From positions 13,371,806 through 13,435,805 of the forward strand of contig NC_134648.1 in NCBI RefSeq assembly GCF_030463565.1: a stretch of 64,000 nt of DNA, written 5' to 3'. This stretch comes from Pelecanus crispus. Its lineage: Eukaryota > Chordata > Aves > Pelecaniformes > Pelecanidae. Made by a program: the position numbers and the translations under genes. Below are positions 11,801-23,555 of the stretch, in pieces; positions within the stretch are counted from its first letter, which is position 1, and each line of letters opens with the position of its first letter. A model generated the notes under the pieces. That model searched no databases, had not been told where the DNA came from, and saw only the letters and a list, made by a program, of their open reading frames with translations.

Positions 11801-14800
11801 GCTGCTGTTGTACTGGGATTGTTTATCTGCATAGTGCCTGTCTGCTGTGGATTCTTAGGTATTTCACAATCTGAGAAGCTCAAAACTCTTTAGTAGAGTT
11901 TTCAAATTGATAAGAGAACTGAACCACAGTGTTCTGAGAAGGAATCTATCAGACTGAAAAAGCTAGGGTTTTTCTACTTTTGTGAAAGCATTGCTGGGGG
12001 CCAGCATAATAATAGCAATTTTCTGTGGCTGTGCTGTCTTGTGGTGCTACATGCCCCACTTTGTTGCTGGCAGAGCACAAATGTATGCAGCAGTTTGCTT
12101 AAGGGTTTGCATGAGGCTAGTAACAAGATACATACAGTGGTTTTATATAGTTGAATTGTATATCCATAAACATTGTGCAGTGAATACTGTCATTCTACAG
12201 CCAAAGTAGTTTTAACTACAACTGCCCAGTGTTTGCAGTGTTTCCAAACAAGTGTTGGGTTCATTAGCCAGGCTTCCCAAGATGTGTTGCCACTGCTGTG
12301 TAAGATCCCAGGACTTTACATACTGTGCATTGTGGCATCCAACTGCAAGATGATGGAATTTTGAGGCTTGGAGTAAAATTTAAATTCCCGTGATTCTTCT
12401 TATCTCACATCCATCTCATTTTTAGCAACCCAGCCAGCACCAGTTTAAAAACATTGGCAAGCACTGAGATGTTCATGGTGATGAATATAAACAGGCTGTT
12501 GCAAACATGTCTGAAGACATGCAGAGTTTTCAGGACCAGGGCAATAAGGGCAGCCAAGGAGTCATCTGACACCAGCGACACAGGGCGCTGCCCCTACCCC
12601 TACCAGGGCAGCCTCACTTGGTGGAGTGTGGTCTGTCTTGGGCAGCCGGTGATTATTGATAGCAGGTTAGTTTTATAGATCTGGGATTACAAATTGGTAA
12701 AATCCATTGTGACCAAAGTTCTCCTCAAAGCCTGTACAGAGCCCTTTGGAGGGGTAGCAGGGGATGTTATGTAAAGGCAGTTCTCCCTTTGACTCGTGCT
12801 TCTCCATCCTTAAGCATGCCATGAGTTAGCTGCTGACTATCTGTGCCAGGTAGAGCAGCTGACTGACTTGCACAGGAGCCATGTGCTGCTGTCATGAAGA
12901 TGTGTTAGGCTGAACAATCCATAATAGGTACTTGCAAATCTGTGCATCTGTGAGTCCCCAGGTTGGTTGATTTGGGTGACTCTGTTGCTTACACTTGGAG
13001 CCCCTGGAATAAATCCATAAAGAAGGGCCCACAAAGCCTGAAATTGCTGTGAGAGGTTCACCTGTGTTAAGGCACAATGGTCTTGAAAGCCTGTGTGCCA
13101 GGCTTCCCACAGCCATGCTTGCAATTCTTGGCCTTGCAGCCTCTGGCTGTGTCCCTCACTGCTACTACAGAGGAGAAACACTAGTTTGTTTGCCTGTTAT
13201 CTCTGTCAGGCACATCACCACCAAACTTTACAGTGACTGCATGAGCTCTTCTGCACAACTTTTCATGAAAGAAAGGGCTGCAGCCTTATGCAATAGATGG
13301 GGGGAGGAGGCTGGTAGACCCTGAAGGCAGACTTATGCTATAGCAATTCAAAACACTAAACAAATGCTGCCACCACTGGACTATAGTCACTCGTGCTCCT
13401 GCTTTGAGGATTAGGGTTGCTCATGGAAAAATGTGTGTTGTGCTTTGTTTGGAACTCATCCCGCATGTTAATGTTGTGATGTATAGCCTCCGTCCTCCCC
13501 TTAAGTGTGTGGCTGGAGTGGTGAACATGCAGAAATGTTTTATATGGGGGAGGGTTCATGCTTTGTACAGAAAGAGAAGATTTCTAATAATAAACACATT
13601 TTGTGTGGGTGTGTGGTGAGTTGTTTGTTTGCTTGGTTGTTTGTGTGTTTTCTAAAGAAATTATTTGTGAAAGATCATAAGTATGTGTCCTCAGTGCACA
13701 CTGGTCATTGAATGCTAGAGATAAACTATCCTACTGCTAAGAGTCACTGTTAAGGGCTCTCCCACTGCCCAGAATTCTCTTTGCATCACTTCATGCAGAA
13801 ACGCATGATGGTGCGGGCCAGACAGCAGCGCGCAGTGTGCTCTGGGAGAGGATGGTTGCAGAAGCAGGGGCCTGCAGAGGATGCCCGGGCTGCAGTCTGC
13901 AATCTGTGGTGGACTCTTAGAGCCTGAGTCCCTAGCAGGGTGAAGCAGGCTGACTCTTCAGCTGCATCTGCAAGGCCACTTCTCTATCCACTGTTTCGCT
14001 TCAGGAACCCTTTCCTCCACTGCTCTGTCTCTTTATTTGCCTCCTGGGATGCCCTTGCAAGCATTTTGAACATGTCGTCATCTCTGGAGCTCTTCTTTTT
14101 CCTACGTAGATTGGATAAGTGTTTGCTTAACGACAATAGCAGCCCTGTCCTTAGTTGCCATGAGTTGTCAGCTGTTGGGGGGAAGGCGAAAATGAGCTAT
14201 TGTAAGAATGATGCTTTCATGCCAACTGGAACAAAGAGCTTGGGTTGTTTCCCCTTCCCCCTTTGTTTTAGCTTTCTGGTTCTTCCCAGTTTTGGAGACA
14301 GCAAGACATTTTCAAAATATTTTGCCTCTGAAGAATGGGGGGCATCAGTCTACCTTGAGGAGAGGAGTTTAGAAAAATTCAGTGTAAATCAGACTAATGT
14401 CTGCATCTATTCTTACAGATGGTGTTGTGGCAAGGGGAAGACAATGGTGCATGCAGAGGCAAGGTGGTGTTTGTTTGCACGTTGGTACTGGCTGTCCTTG
14501 CTTAAGCAGGTATCCCTTTTCCAAAAGTCATCGGACAAAGGGAGCTGTTGCACTGGAGTGGAAGGACACCACTGGCTCTGAATTGTGCCATCCATTATGA
14601 GTCACTTTGAGAGAACTGCACTGCTGTGCAATTCTCTTCCCTAAATTAGATTTCCTTAAGGTTGCTCTTATTTTTTGGTTCTCTTACCTTTCCCAACAAC
14701 TGCAGTCAGCATGAATTGCACAACAGTTAAGTGACCCAACAGTCCAGAAAGAGGTATGCAAAACCCTGGTTATGCCTTGAATCATTTGTATTTTTGCAAT

Positions 14801-17263
14801 CTCCGGATGCTTTTTTTAACCTTCAGCTGCTTCTTTGCCACTACAGTTAGAGCTTGTGTTTCTGTTCTGTTAATTGGTGCAGTGCTGCAATCTTCAGTTA
14901 GGTGACCATGTAGGGTGGAGTGGAAGAGAGAGTGTTAAAAGGAAGATGGTGTAAGTGGCCACATGGTACATGGCAGGACTGAGCAAGTAAAGTGGTCATT
15001 CTTGGTCGTCATTAAGGGGAATCCAGAGAGCCTGTACTTTTTCCAGCATGGCCTCTACTTGGAGTGAGTGAGTGATATTACCTTTTGTTAAAAAAGAAGG
15101 TGGGGATAGTGTAGATGAATACAGCAGCCTTGTAGGCTACCTGGAACCAGGCAACCTCAAGTGATGCAACTGTAAGGGCAAGAGGAGCTCTGACACAGTA
15201 GAAACATTCCCACCTTCAGCTCTGTGGTGCACCTTGTTTCACTGATCAGCACCATGGTCTTCAGACCATCTCTTCTCCAGCTGAACGTACTGAGGTTGAG
15301 TGTTTCGGTGTTAATGTTGGTCCTGTTTGGCTCCCTAATCACCTGCAGCAGGGACAGATTTCTTCTGTGACACCCACAAAGTGCTGTGATGGGTTTTATT
15401 GGAAGTATATCCCAGTTCAGGGAGCAGTAAGGTTTGGGTTTTTTGTGAGCACTTGGGTCATCTGGGGCTCTGTTCCATCCTGTTGGCCACTGCTGGCAGT
15501 ATCATCTGGATAACTGCTTTTATGCATTTGTTCCTCACAGCGGCTGCAGCTCAGATGTGTTCTGCTGCCCACCTCTCCACAGGGCAGGGAAACCAAAGGC
15601 CTGGGCACTGCGCCAGGCAGGGGCACAAGCCACGACTATTTGTCCTGGCAGGATGGGGAACGCAACATAGCTATCAGGAGATGCTCATGACTGGATCTGC
15701 AAAAGAAGGTCCCAGCTGCCCATCGGCACTGGGAGCTCCGGTTGGGATGACAGCAGCATTGTGACATCCCTGGCAAAATTTACACAGGTTGCTGGGAAGC
15801 CAGGGGGATGTGGGGTGGGACCAGCCTCTGGCTTCACTGGAAAAAAACTGAACTCCCATCTCCGTTGTGCACAACTGCTAGAAAATTCACAAGTAGCAGC
15901 AACAAAATTTGAATTCACAAGCAACTTTTTGGAGTTTGGGGTATTTGTTATGTTTGTTTTGTTGTTGTTGTTGAAGTGGAAAATTTCAATGCATGGTAAA
16001 TTACAGCTACAGGTAAGTTGTCAAAGATGATATAGTGTAGATCATTGGTCTGCTGATAGAATCCAGGCATGGGGTTATATTGAGGATATGTCACAGACTG
16101 ATCATAGTTTAGACTTTATCCATTATAGGTTTAGGTCTGATTCCTAAAACTGTAATTCATGTATGTGATCCTTTCTCTCCCTGAAGCCTCATTAAATGTA
16201 TATTTTAGTAAATTGCTTTATGTTTCTAATACAGTTGACTGACCCCTAGTGCTTAAAGGAATTTCTTGTAGCAGGAGTGTTGGAGCTGCAATGGGATGAT
16301 GGATAGCATCAAACTGCAGGGCAGCTTGCAAGATGCATCAAATGTGAAGTCAAAATGTGTGCACGTATGAGGGACAAATAGCCTCCGGCAATAAAAATAG
16401 TTCCCTATTGCCGTATGAGTTAGTATGTCATAAGAGCATTAATCAGTAGGTTTATACCAGGAATTATTCTAGGGCTGAAGGGCAATCTGATCATCAGCAT
16501 AAGGATACCGGTGCTGCCAGAAACAAAGCTGCAAACAGCATAGGAATTTGAGAAAATGCATTCAATGCTGTATTTGTAATGGATTTACATATTTGTATAA
16601 CTGCAGAATGAATTAATTATATTCCCACTGCTTACAAGGAAATCCGAGAAGATAATACTTTCCACTGATGATGATAATAAATGTGATCTGTATTAAGCAG
16701 TTAAAAATTATTTGAGCCAAAATTCCATAAAAGTTGGCAAATCACGTAAGGGCAGTTTTTCCTGAAAACTGGCAAGAAAGTGAACTCAAGGAGCGTTGCT
16801 GAAAATCTGTATGTTTAGCTATATTTCTAATGCTGCTGGAAAAAGCCAGGAGGTTTTATACTGGCTTATGCAAAAATATGTAAAATGATGAAACACTGCA
16901 GGAAACTGAAATTATTTCCCCACCACCTTTATGTTGCTCAATGCAGCTGCTGTGCCAGCCACCTCGTATCGGGGCCAGGAGGCACGGCCGCATTGTCAGC
17001 GCCCCCAGGTTCCTCCGCACCAGGGCTGGGCCAGGGGTGCTGCGGTCGGCAGGGCTGTGATTGCCTCTGGTCTGCACCACCAGCCACCGGCTGCCTGGGA
17101 AATACCTCCTCAATGGCTCTGTCCGTGCTTTCGGGTCAGGGAGGCTGAGACGTTTCTTTCAGACTCCTTTGGGAGTTTCTGGTATTTCCAAAACAAGGTG
17201 GTTTTCTTACCATTGAGAGGGGAAGCTTTCAAAACACTGTGTGTATTTATGTGGGTATATAAC
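5865..17263. other. Intergenic DNA, no gene recognised
   Basis: This is unique-looking sequence with scattered A/T homopolymers (for example T-runs near 9428 and an A-run near 10863). Open frames occur on both strands but overlap each other, have no recognisable domain and are not joined by matching splice signals. The longest is on the plus strand at 13940-14581 (213 codons) and is discussed as a finding. I cannot support any gene here. Confidence 0.55.
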
Positions 17264-17346
17264 ATAAAGATATCTCTTAATATACATGTTTAGAGCTATA
17301 TTTATCTCTAAAATAAAGATATCTCTAAACATACGTATTTAGAGAT
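17264..17346. repeat. Imperfect direct repeat with inverted arms
   Basis: The motif ATAAAGATATCTCT occurs at 17264 and again about 49 bp later at 17313, each time followed by a related TATACATGTTTAGAG or CATACGTATTTAGAG block. The second copy ends in a stem-capable element at 17321-17346 whose 9-base arms (ATCTCTAAA and TTTAGAGAT) are perfect complements. It looks like a local duplication that became palindromic. Confidence 0.7.
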
Positions 17347-20300
17347 GAGACTAAAGCCAAATCTACCTTTTAAGCCCCAGATTGCCCCTGTCCCTTTTCA
17401 GCAGACACACAGCAGAGCCAGCTGCAGAGATAAGAGTCAGCCTCCCTGCGGCAGAGTGATTAAAACCTCCTGATCTGAACTCCCGCAGACTCCCAGCACT
17501 TCTGATCCAGATCTGAGCTTGGTGGCACAAGCCTGTTTCTAGCACTAGTGCAGATAGCTGAACCACTACAGCAATCACGGCTGAGCACTAGAAAATGGAA
17601 GAAGTGAGTCACATGAGGGAGATGAAAGCCAATGCTAAGTGCTGAGATTATTCTATCAAAACGACTGCTATAAACATGTCTTTTAAAAAAAAAAAACCCT
17701 TAGCTAAACAATACCATCAGGTGATATTAACTGGTGACACTTTCTAAGCTGGGATTGTGAACTAGCTGCCTTTGTGTATGCTTCGCTTTGCAGCAAAGTG
17801 TCAGGAGCAGAGGGGGAGCTGCACTCGCCAGGCTGGAGGCTCACTGGGGTACAAACCACCAGTGCTGGAGCGGGGCTAGCAACCCCCTGACCAGTTGTCA
17901 CAGAAAATCATTTGTGCCAGTACCGCCCTGGAAACAGTTTTGCCAGCGCCCAAGCGAAGGGCAGGGGCGGTGCGGTGGGTGGATGGCACACAGAGGTACC
18001 AGTTACTGCACCTCAGGGCCCTGGGTGATCCCTGCCTGGCGGCACTGGGGCGAAGAGCACTGTGCCGTGGGGCTGCAGTGGGAGAGGAGTGTGGGACCAA
18101 GCGTGCAACGCCGCTCGCTTACTCCATAAATGGGCTTAGCAGAGGTGGATTCAGATGCAGTTATGTAATCTGACAAATTATTTGCTGCCGGAGCAGGAGA
18201 CTTAACCTGTAATCCCCAGGGGGATTTTGTAACGCTGCTTCCTGTACCTGTGCTAGCAGCAGCCAGAGGTTCACTGCAGACTGTAAAACCTGGCCAGAAA
18301 TCAGAGTGAATTTTTGGGACCTTGACTGGGATCCTTTCTGTATCGTTGCTTGGGATGATAGTTTGAAACTTGTTTGTGTGTCTCTACATACACCGCATAA
18401 ACATTGTTTGAGCTGCACTGTGGATGTAACAGGCACATCTCTGCTTGGGCGAATTCAGGAGTCTGCTGTGGTTTGGTTCAACATCCATGGCTCACACAGA
18501 TACAGCTACTACAAACCCAAAAAGTCCAATTATTTTAGTGCATTGATGGGTGGATGAAACCTGCTGTTTTGCTGCAGTGGTTACACTTGCAACTGCTGTC
18601 AGCAGCTCTCCTCGCGTTCTTTGTGAGCAGGCTGTTTTCCGGAGCTCACCTCAGCAGGAAAAGCTGCTCTGTCTGGAATCAGGGATATTGACTGTCCCTT
18701 TCAAAGAATTGAAGAACAGGAGAAGAAGGAGAGATTTTTCTCACACCACTGACTCTCTTCATGAGACCAGGAGAGTTAAACCCTAAAAAATGGGTTCCTT
18801 TAAAATGTCAAGATGATGTAAGGTACCTGTGTCCCACCCTTCTTGGGTGTTCTTGGCTCCACTGTCCTTGACCTGAGTAATTTCAGTACTATTTGTTTTG
18901 AGTAATTTTGGTTTTGCTGCTGCATGTTCCTGTGAATAAGAAACAATGTTTCTATTGGCAACAGCTATTTCTCCATCCACCCATGTCTCATAAAGTATGA
19001 TAAAAGCGCAGGACCAACCCTCAGTCTCTGACCTTTCCGGCGTGTGTGTGCGTTTTGTCACCCAAGTGGACTGAGTGCAACGTTTCATCCTTTAAATGTT
19101 CACGTGTCTGTGCTAATGGGAGAAGTCATAAGATTTGGGTCTAGACTTTAAAGATACCTCAGTATTTAGATTTAGAGGTTTGGTTGATGCCACTTGTAAA
19201 TCCAGCTCCAACTTCTGTAACTTGAGAACCAACTGTGTGAAATCACTGGGAACTCTGCCATGCCTATTTGGGTGTTACAATTTCATACTCATCATTTCCT
19301 GGGTTTGAGAGTCAGTGTTTCTATCTGAATCAACTTTAAGTAGGGAGAAGCAGGTTATTAATAAGACTAGCTCTCCAGGGATTTTTTTTTTCTTCTCTTT
19401 TCTTTGCATGTCCACATTTCTGGGAATTCCACACTGCAAAACTTTGGACCAAAGGTCTTCTCAGGTTTAAAAAAGCAAGAAGGGTTCTTACAAGTCTGTG
19501 GGAGGCATCTCTCTGGCATCCGTATGCTCTTGGCTGCAATCTTCAAGCCTACTGGGAAATGAGTGAGAATCCAGTCTTCTGTGCACAGTGTCAGAATGCC
19601 TGCTAGTTTTAAACTTGCATTTTTTAAAATGGTTAAAATGCTTTCTGTTTAAGAAGAATGAATCTCCCAAGAAGTATGTATGCTGCAAATGAGAGGACTG
19701 CAGTTCCCATAAGTTTCTCCAAAGCTTGATCAAAGTTCCCTGCTAGATCTGGGAACAGCCTGTCAAGTTCTGAGTTACGGAAAGTATCTCTGTTGAGTTC
19801 AGATTTCATGACCATTTGTTCCTTGCACAGACTATAATTTGTTTACTCTTCACTGAAATGTTGAATCACTAAATTAATAACATTGACTGTTGTCAGTGAC
19901 TGCAAAAGGTAGAAGCTGTCACTTACTAGGAGTGTTAATAGACATGTTGGATGACTTTGTGGGATGCCTAGCTTATTTTTGTTCTGCACTGCTACACAGC
20001 CATGGTTTTTATCTTGCTATGTTCCTAGAACCAACAACAAGACCTGCTCTTGCATCTCCCCCACTCCTCCTTTATGGCCTAGAAAGGAAAGTGTAATGCT
20101 GCTGCTGTTCATGGGGGTGCACAGCTCTGTGGTAACAGGGGTGCATGGTGATGGTAACCAAAGGTCCTTCTGTGACTGGGTGTCTGCCCCAATGGCATCT
20201 TTAACTCCAAAGCTCTGCTTTCCTTTTCCTAGATGGGATACTCTATGCTAGAGTAGCTACTTCTCAATGTGTGACTGTAGCAAGATAATTATCTTCTAAT

Positions 20301-20350
20301 ATGAGATTTGTACTTGTGCTGTGCTCAGGATATAGGTTATTATTATCCCA
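17347..20350. other. Intergenic DNA, no gene recognised
   Basis: There are moderately GC-rich patches near 17800-18120 but no dense CpG cluster and no recognisable protein. Open frames up to 113 codons occur here and look like chance. No RNA gene was seen. Confidence 0.55.
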
Positions 20351-20422
20351 GAACAGAAAAGTATGTATAAAGTATATACCTATACAGTATACATAAAAAG
20401 TATACACCTGAACAGAAAAGTA
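20351..20422. repeat. Short local duplication, about 59-bp period
   Basis: The block GAACAGAAAAGTA occurs at 20351 and again at 20410. Between them lie several related AGTATATACC, AGTATACA and AGTATACACC segments. This looks like slippage or small tandem duplication in AT-rich sequence. Confidence 0.65.
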
Positions 20423-20740
20423 CTGATATTGTTTGCAAGTGAAATGAAGTGCTGCTGGAGCGATTGCTTTGTTGTTGTGTGCTCACCTGGGTCTCGTTTC
20501 CTTTTTTCCCCTCCCCTTATAAGGCACTAAGAGCCTATATTAGAGAAAAGAAACCCCTGAACTTTTTGTCAGGGTCACATAGTGGTTACATGATAAAAAA
20601 GGAATGTATATCCTTGAGCAGACCATGGCTTGCTTGACCTGGTGAAATCTTAGGGCCTGTGATCCCATGAGAATTAGACAAACTGTGGAGGTTGGACTTT
20701 TTCCTATGCGTCCATGTTATTTTGCTTGGAGTCTCCCTTC

Positions 20741-20855
20741 ACAGCTCTGCTGCTTCTATGTGACCCTGCACGAATCCCCAAACTTCTCAGTTCTTCAGTC
20801 TTCTGCTCAGTGAAACACAGAAAATCTTGATTTATCCCTGCCTTACAGGGTTAAC
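20741..20855 (+). mobile_element. MIR-like ancient SINE relic
   Basis: The segment follows the order of the MIR consensus as I remember it: a GCTCTGC-CTTCTA-TGTGACCCTG block, a CTTCTCAGT-CTTCAGT block, then an AATCTTG...CCTTACAGGGTT block near the 3' part. Divergence is high, as expected for a pre-amniote or early amniote SINE. An alignment to MIR profiles is needed for certainty. Confidence 0.45.
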
Positions 20856-23485
20856 ATGTGGCTTGTTTGCACTGCGTTGTGTGATCCCCTGATGAAAGCT
20901 ATCATGTAAACTCTGATAATCCAGCGTGCCCGTACTGAAAAGCATGCAGTCTGAATAGTTAGACATGCTTTCTTCTCACTTTCAGAGAAGACAAGTCTTT
21001 CAACATGTTTTGTTTTCAGATTTTGAGCTTTAACCTTGATACTTACGATGGTCAGAAAAGGGAGAGGGTTGGCAAGTGTCTTTCTGATAGAGATTAACCA
21101 GACCAAGACCAGTGGAGCAGCTGGGGGATCCTCGCTCTTTCCTGTACAGCACACCTAGCCCAAGAGTGAAGTCTGTCATGTCAACAAGGAAAGATCTGCC
21201 TCCACTTGGCAACAAGTCCGTAATACTAAACTTTCTTTCTTGCTGTTCTTTCTCTCAGTATTGCTGGTATTTTCTTCACCTCCCTATATCAGCTTTCTTT
21301 GGCACAAGGAGGGTCACCACTGTGTTCTCTTAAGAAACTTGAGATGAGGAAGTAATGCTAAAAGTTAGTCTTTTAACAGCACTTAAGAATCCTTCTTTCC
21401 CCCCTTGCAAGAGGGGAGAAGATGATGTGGGGAAGTTTCAGGATTTTGTTTTGACTACGATTTGCCAAGGTGCAGAAACTACATGAAGCAGCCTGGGGTT
21501 CTAGTTACATTTGTTCTGTCCTCTGGTTTCGTCATTTTGGAAATGTAAACAATGCACAAAATGTCTTGTTGCAACATCTTCCGATAAGACCAATATAAAA
21601 TTGGCTTGGTTACGTGATTGTTTTAAATCCCCATTTGCCCATAATGTTCTTTTGATTAAGTAATTCAAAGGTATATGTTCAAATCAAGATGTTCTTGATC
21701 TCTCTTGTTGCCATAGTGGCTTCTACCGTAGAAAAGACTGTAAGACTTGGCCCGCTTTCTACAATGGTCAGTCTGCACTCCTGCAGCTTAAATATTAGCA
21801 CAACATTTTGAAAGACACTGATACCTTTGTAACACTGGGTGAAGTGCTGCAGCAGTACTCCCCTCCTTGGCTCGCCCTAGGACAGGGACAGGGTGGAGGG
21901 GCAGGGTCTATACCTACCAGGCTAACTCCTGGATGTGCAGAGAAATGCTCACTGGGTATATTGTGAATGATTCCCACCTACATCCCCAAAATGTTCTTTC
22001 TTGGAGACGTTTTGCATGTGTCTGTGCAATTTTCTGAACAAAGCCCTTCATTTGTAAATCTGCTACGTTTGCTATATACCAAGAGCGCTATGGTTATAAA
22101 CAAGTGACAGTTCTCACAATTAATGCCAGCACATCACTAGCCTCTTTCAGACTAAAATAAGTAATTCCACAGTCTTGTGAGTGCGACTATGAGGAAAGAG
22201 ATTCTGAAATACTAAGTACTTGAGGGGATTAGCAAAAAATGCAAACGTTTGTCTTTCAGGTTAATAGCCTGTGTGGATGCTGTCATTCTGCCCTCAGGAT
22301 CCTGTGGGTTGGCATCAAGGCTGTCTCTGAGCATGTTGAGAGAAGTTAAAGTATTATTAATACGGGCCACATTCCACTGATGTGCACCTTCGAGGTGCTG
22401 AGGACGCCCTTGTTAAAATCTTGGCAGATCATCACAAGCATCTTCCATGCTTTTGGCCTGAGGGAGGTGTTCCTTCGTGAGCTGCATTAGTCAGGAAAAA
22501 AAGGGAAGGTTTCAAAACAAAGCCAAAGTTCAAACTCAGAAAAAAAACCTCTTTTGCCTTTCTAAACTAGCGTATGGTTCTGGGGCATGTAGTTGCAGGT
22601 ATGTGCAAAGCCACAGGAGTCATGAGGAAGGTGTAAGGCTTGCTGAGAAGGGAGCTCTCGAGCTTTCTGCATGGTCTGACAAGTACTGACTCCTCTGTTA
22701 AAGACTTGCACTTTGCCAGGAAGCTTTCCAGCTCAAGCAGGCATGTTCCTAGCAATGAGAAAAAACAGCTTACTGAACTTCGATGAACTTGCAGAAAATA
22801 TCTGAATTTTTACTGTAAAAACCTTTTCACCATGCAAGTGAATGGAATGTGTAGGGCTTTATGGCTAATGGCAAAAACTTTAGAGCAAACTGAGGGTGTT
22901 ATAAAGTCCAAGCCTGTTCCTTAGCACCTGGCCTCCCTAGGAGGCTGCTCAGGGGGCACCCTCTTTCATTGGCCTCTTGCAGCTCCGTGAGGAACTTGTT
23001 GAGAAGTGTTAATATAATAGATACCAGTTCCGCTTGCTCTTCAATGGGGAATCTCAACGGCTGGGTAAAGACAACAGGAGCAGTGTCCTGTGCAGTCTTA
23101 CCCTACTGGTCCCTGTCCTTTAAGCGTAGGTTACATACAGATGACTTAATTCTCTGGAAAAGGAACAGACAGGATAGCAATTTAAAAAGCATTGTAGAAA
23201 AAAGAGAATCCCTGTTACACTAAAACTTTGTTTCTGTTGTGCATTTACTTTGAACAAGAATGCTGGAAGCTGGTTTTAATAAATGAGTGTGCTTTAAGTT
23301 CCTCTCTGCTTTGTACTAAGTGTTTTCAACCCCAACTCTTGCATGCAGATAGGTAAGTCCAAAGAAAATGTAATTATAGTATATAGTTAGCTTTTCTCCC
23401 CACCTCAAAGCTTGGAATCTGGTCATTTTGACAGTTTTGTAAAAATTCATAATGTTTTCAAGCTTAATGAAGCAATACTAACTTC
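20856..23485. other. Intergenic DNA, no gene recognised
   Basis: Unique sequence with no supported gene, RNA or mobile element. Open frames are all under 90 codons and overlap on the two strands. Confidence 0.55.
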
Positions 23486-23555
23486 TGTGTAGCTGGGGAC
23501 CTCCATTCCCCACTGTATTCTGCGTAGCTGGGGACTTCCATTCCCCACTGTATTC
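23486..23555. repeat. Tandem duplication of a 35-bp unit
   Basis: Two adjacent 35-bp copies (23486-23520 and 23521-23555) share the core GTAGCTGGGGAC and the end CATTCCCCACTGTATTC. They differ at only two positions, so the duplication is recent compared with the surrounding sequence, or the copies have been kept alike by conversion. Confidence 0.92.
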
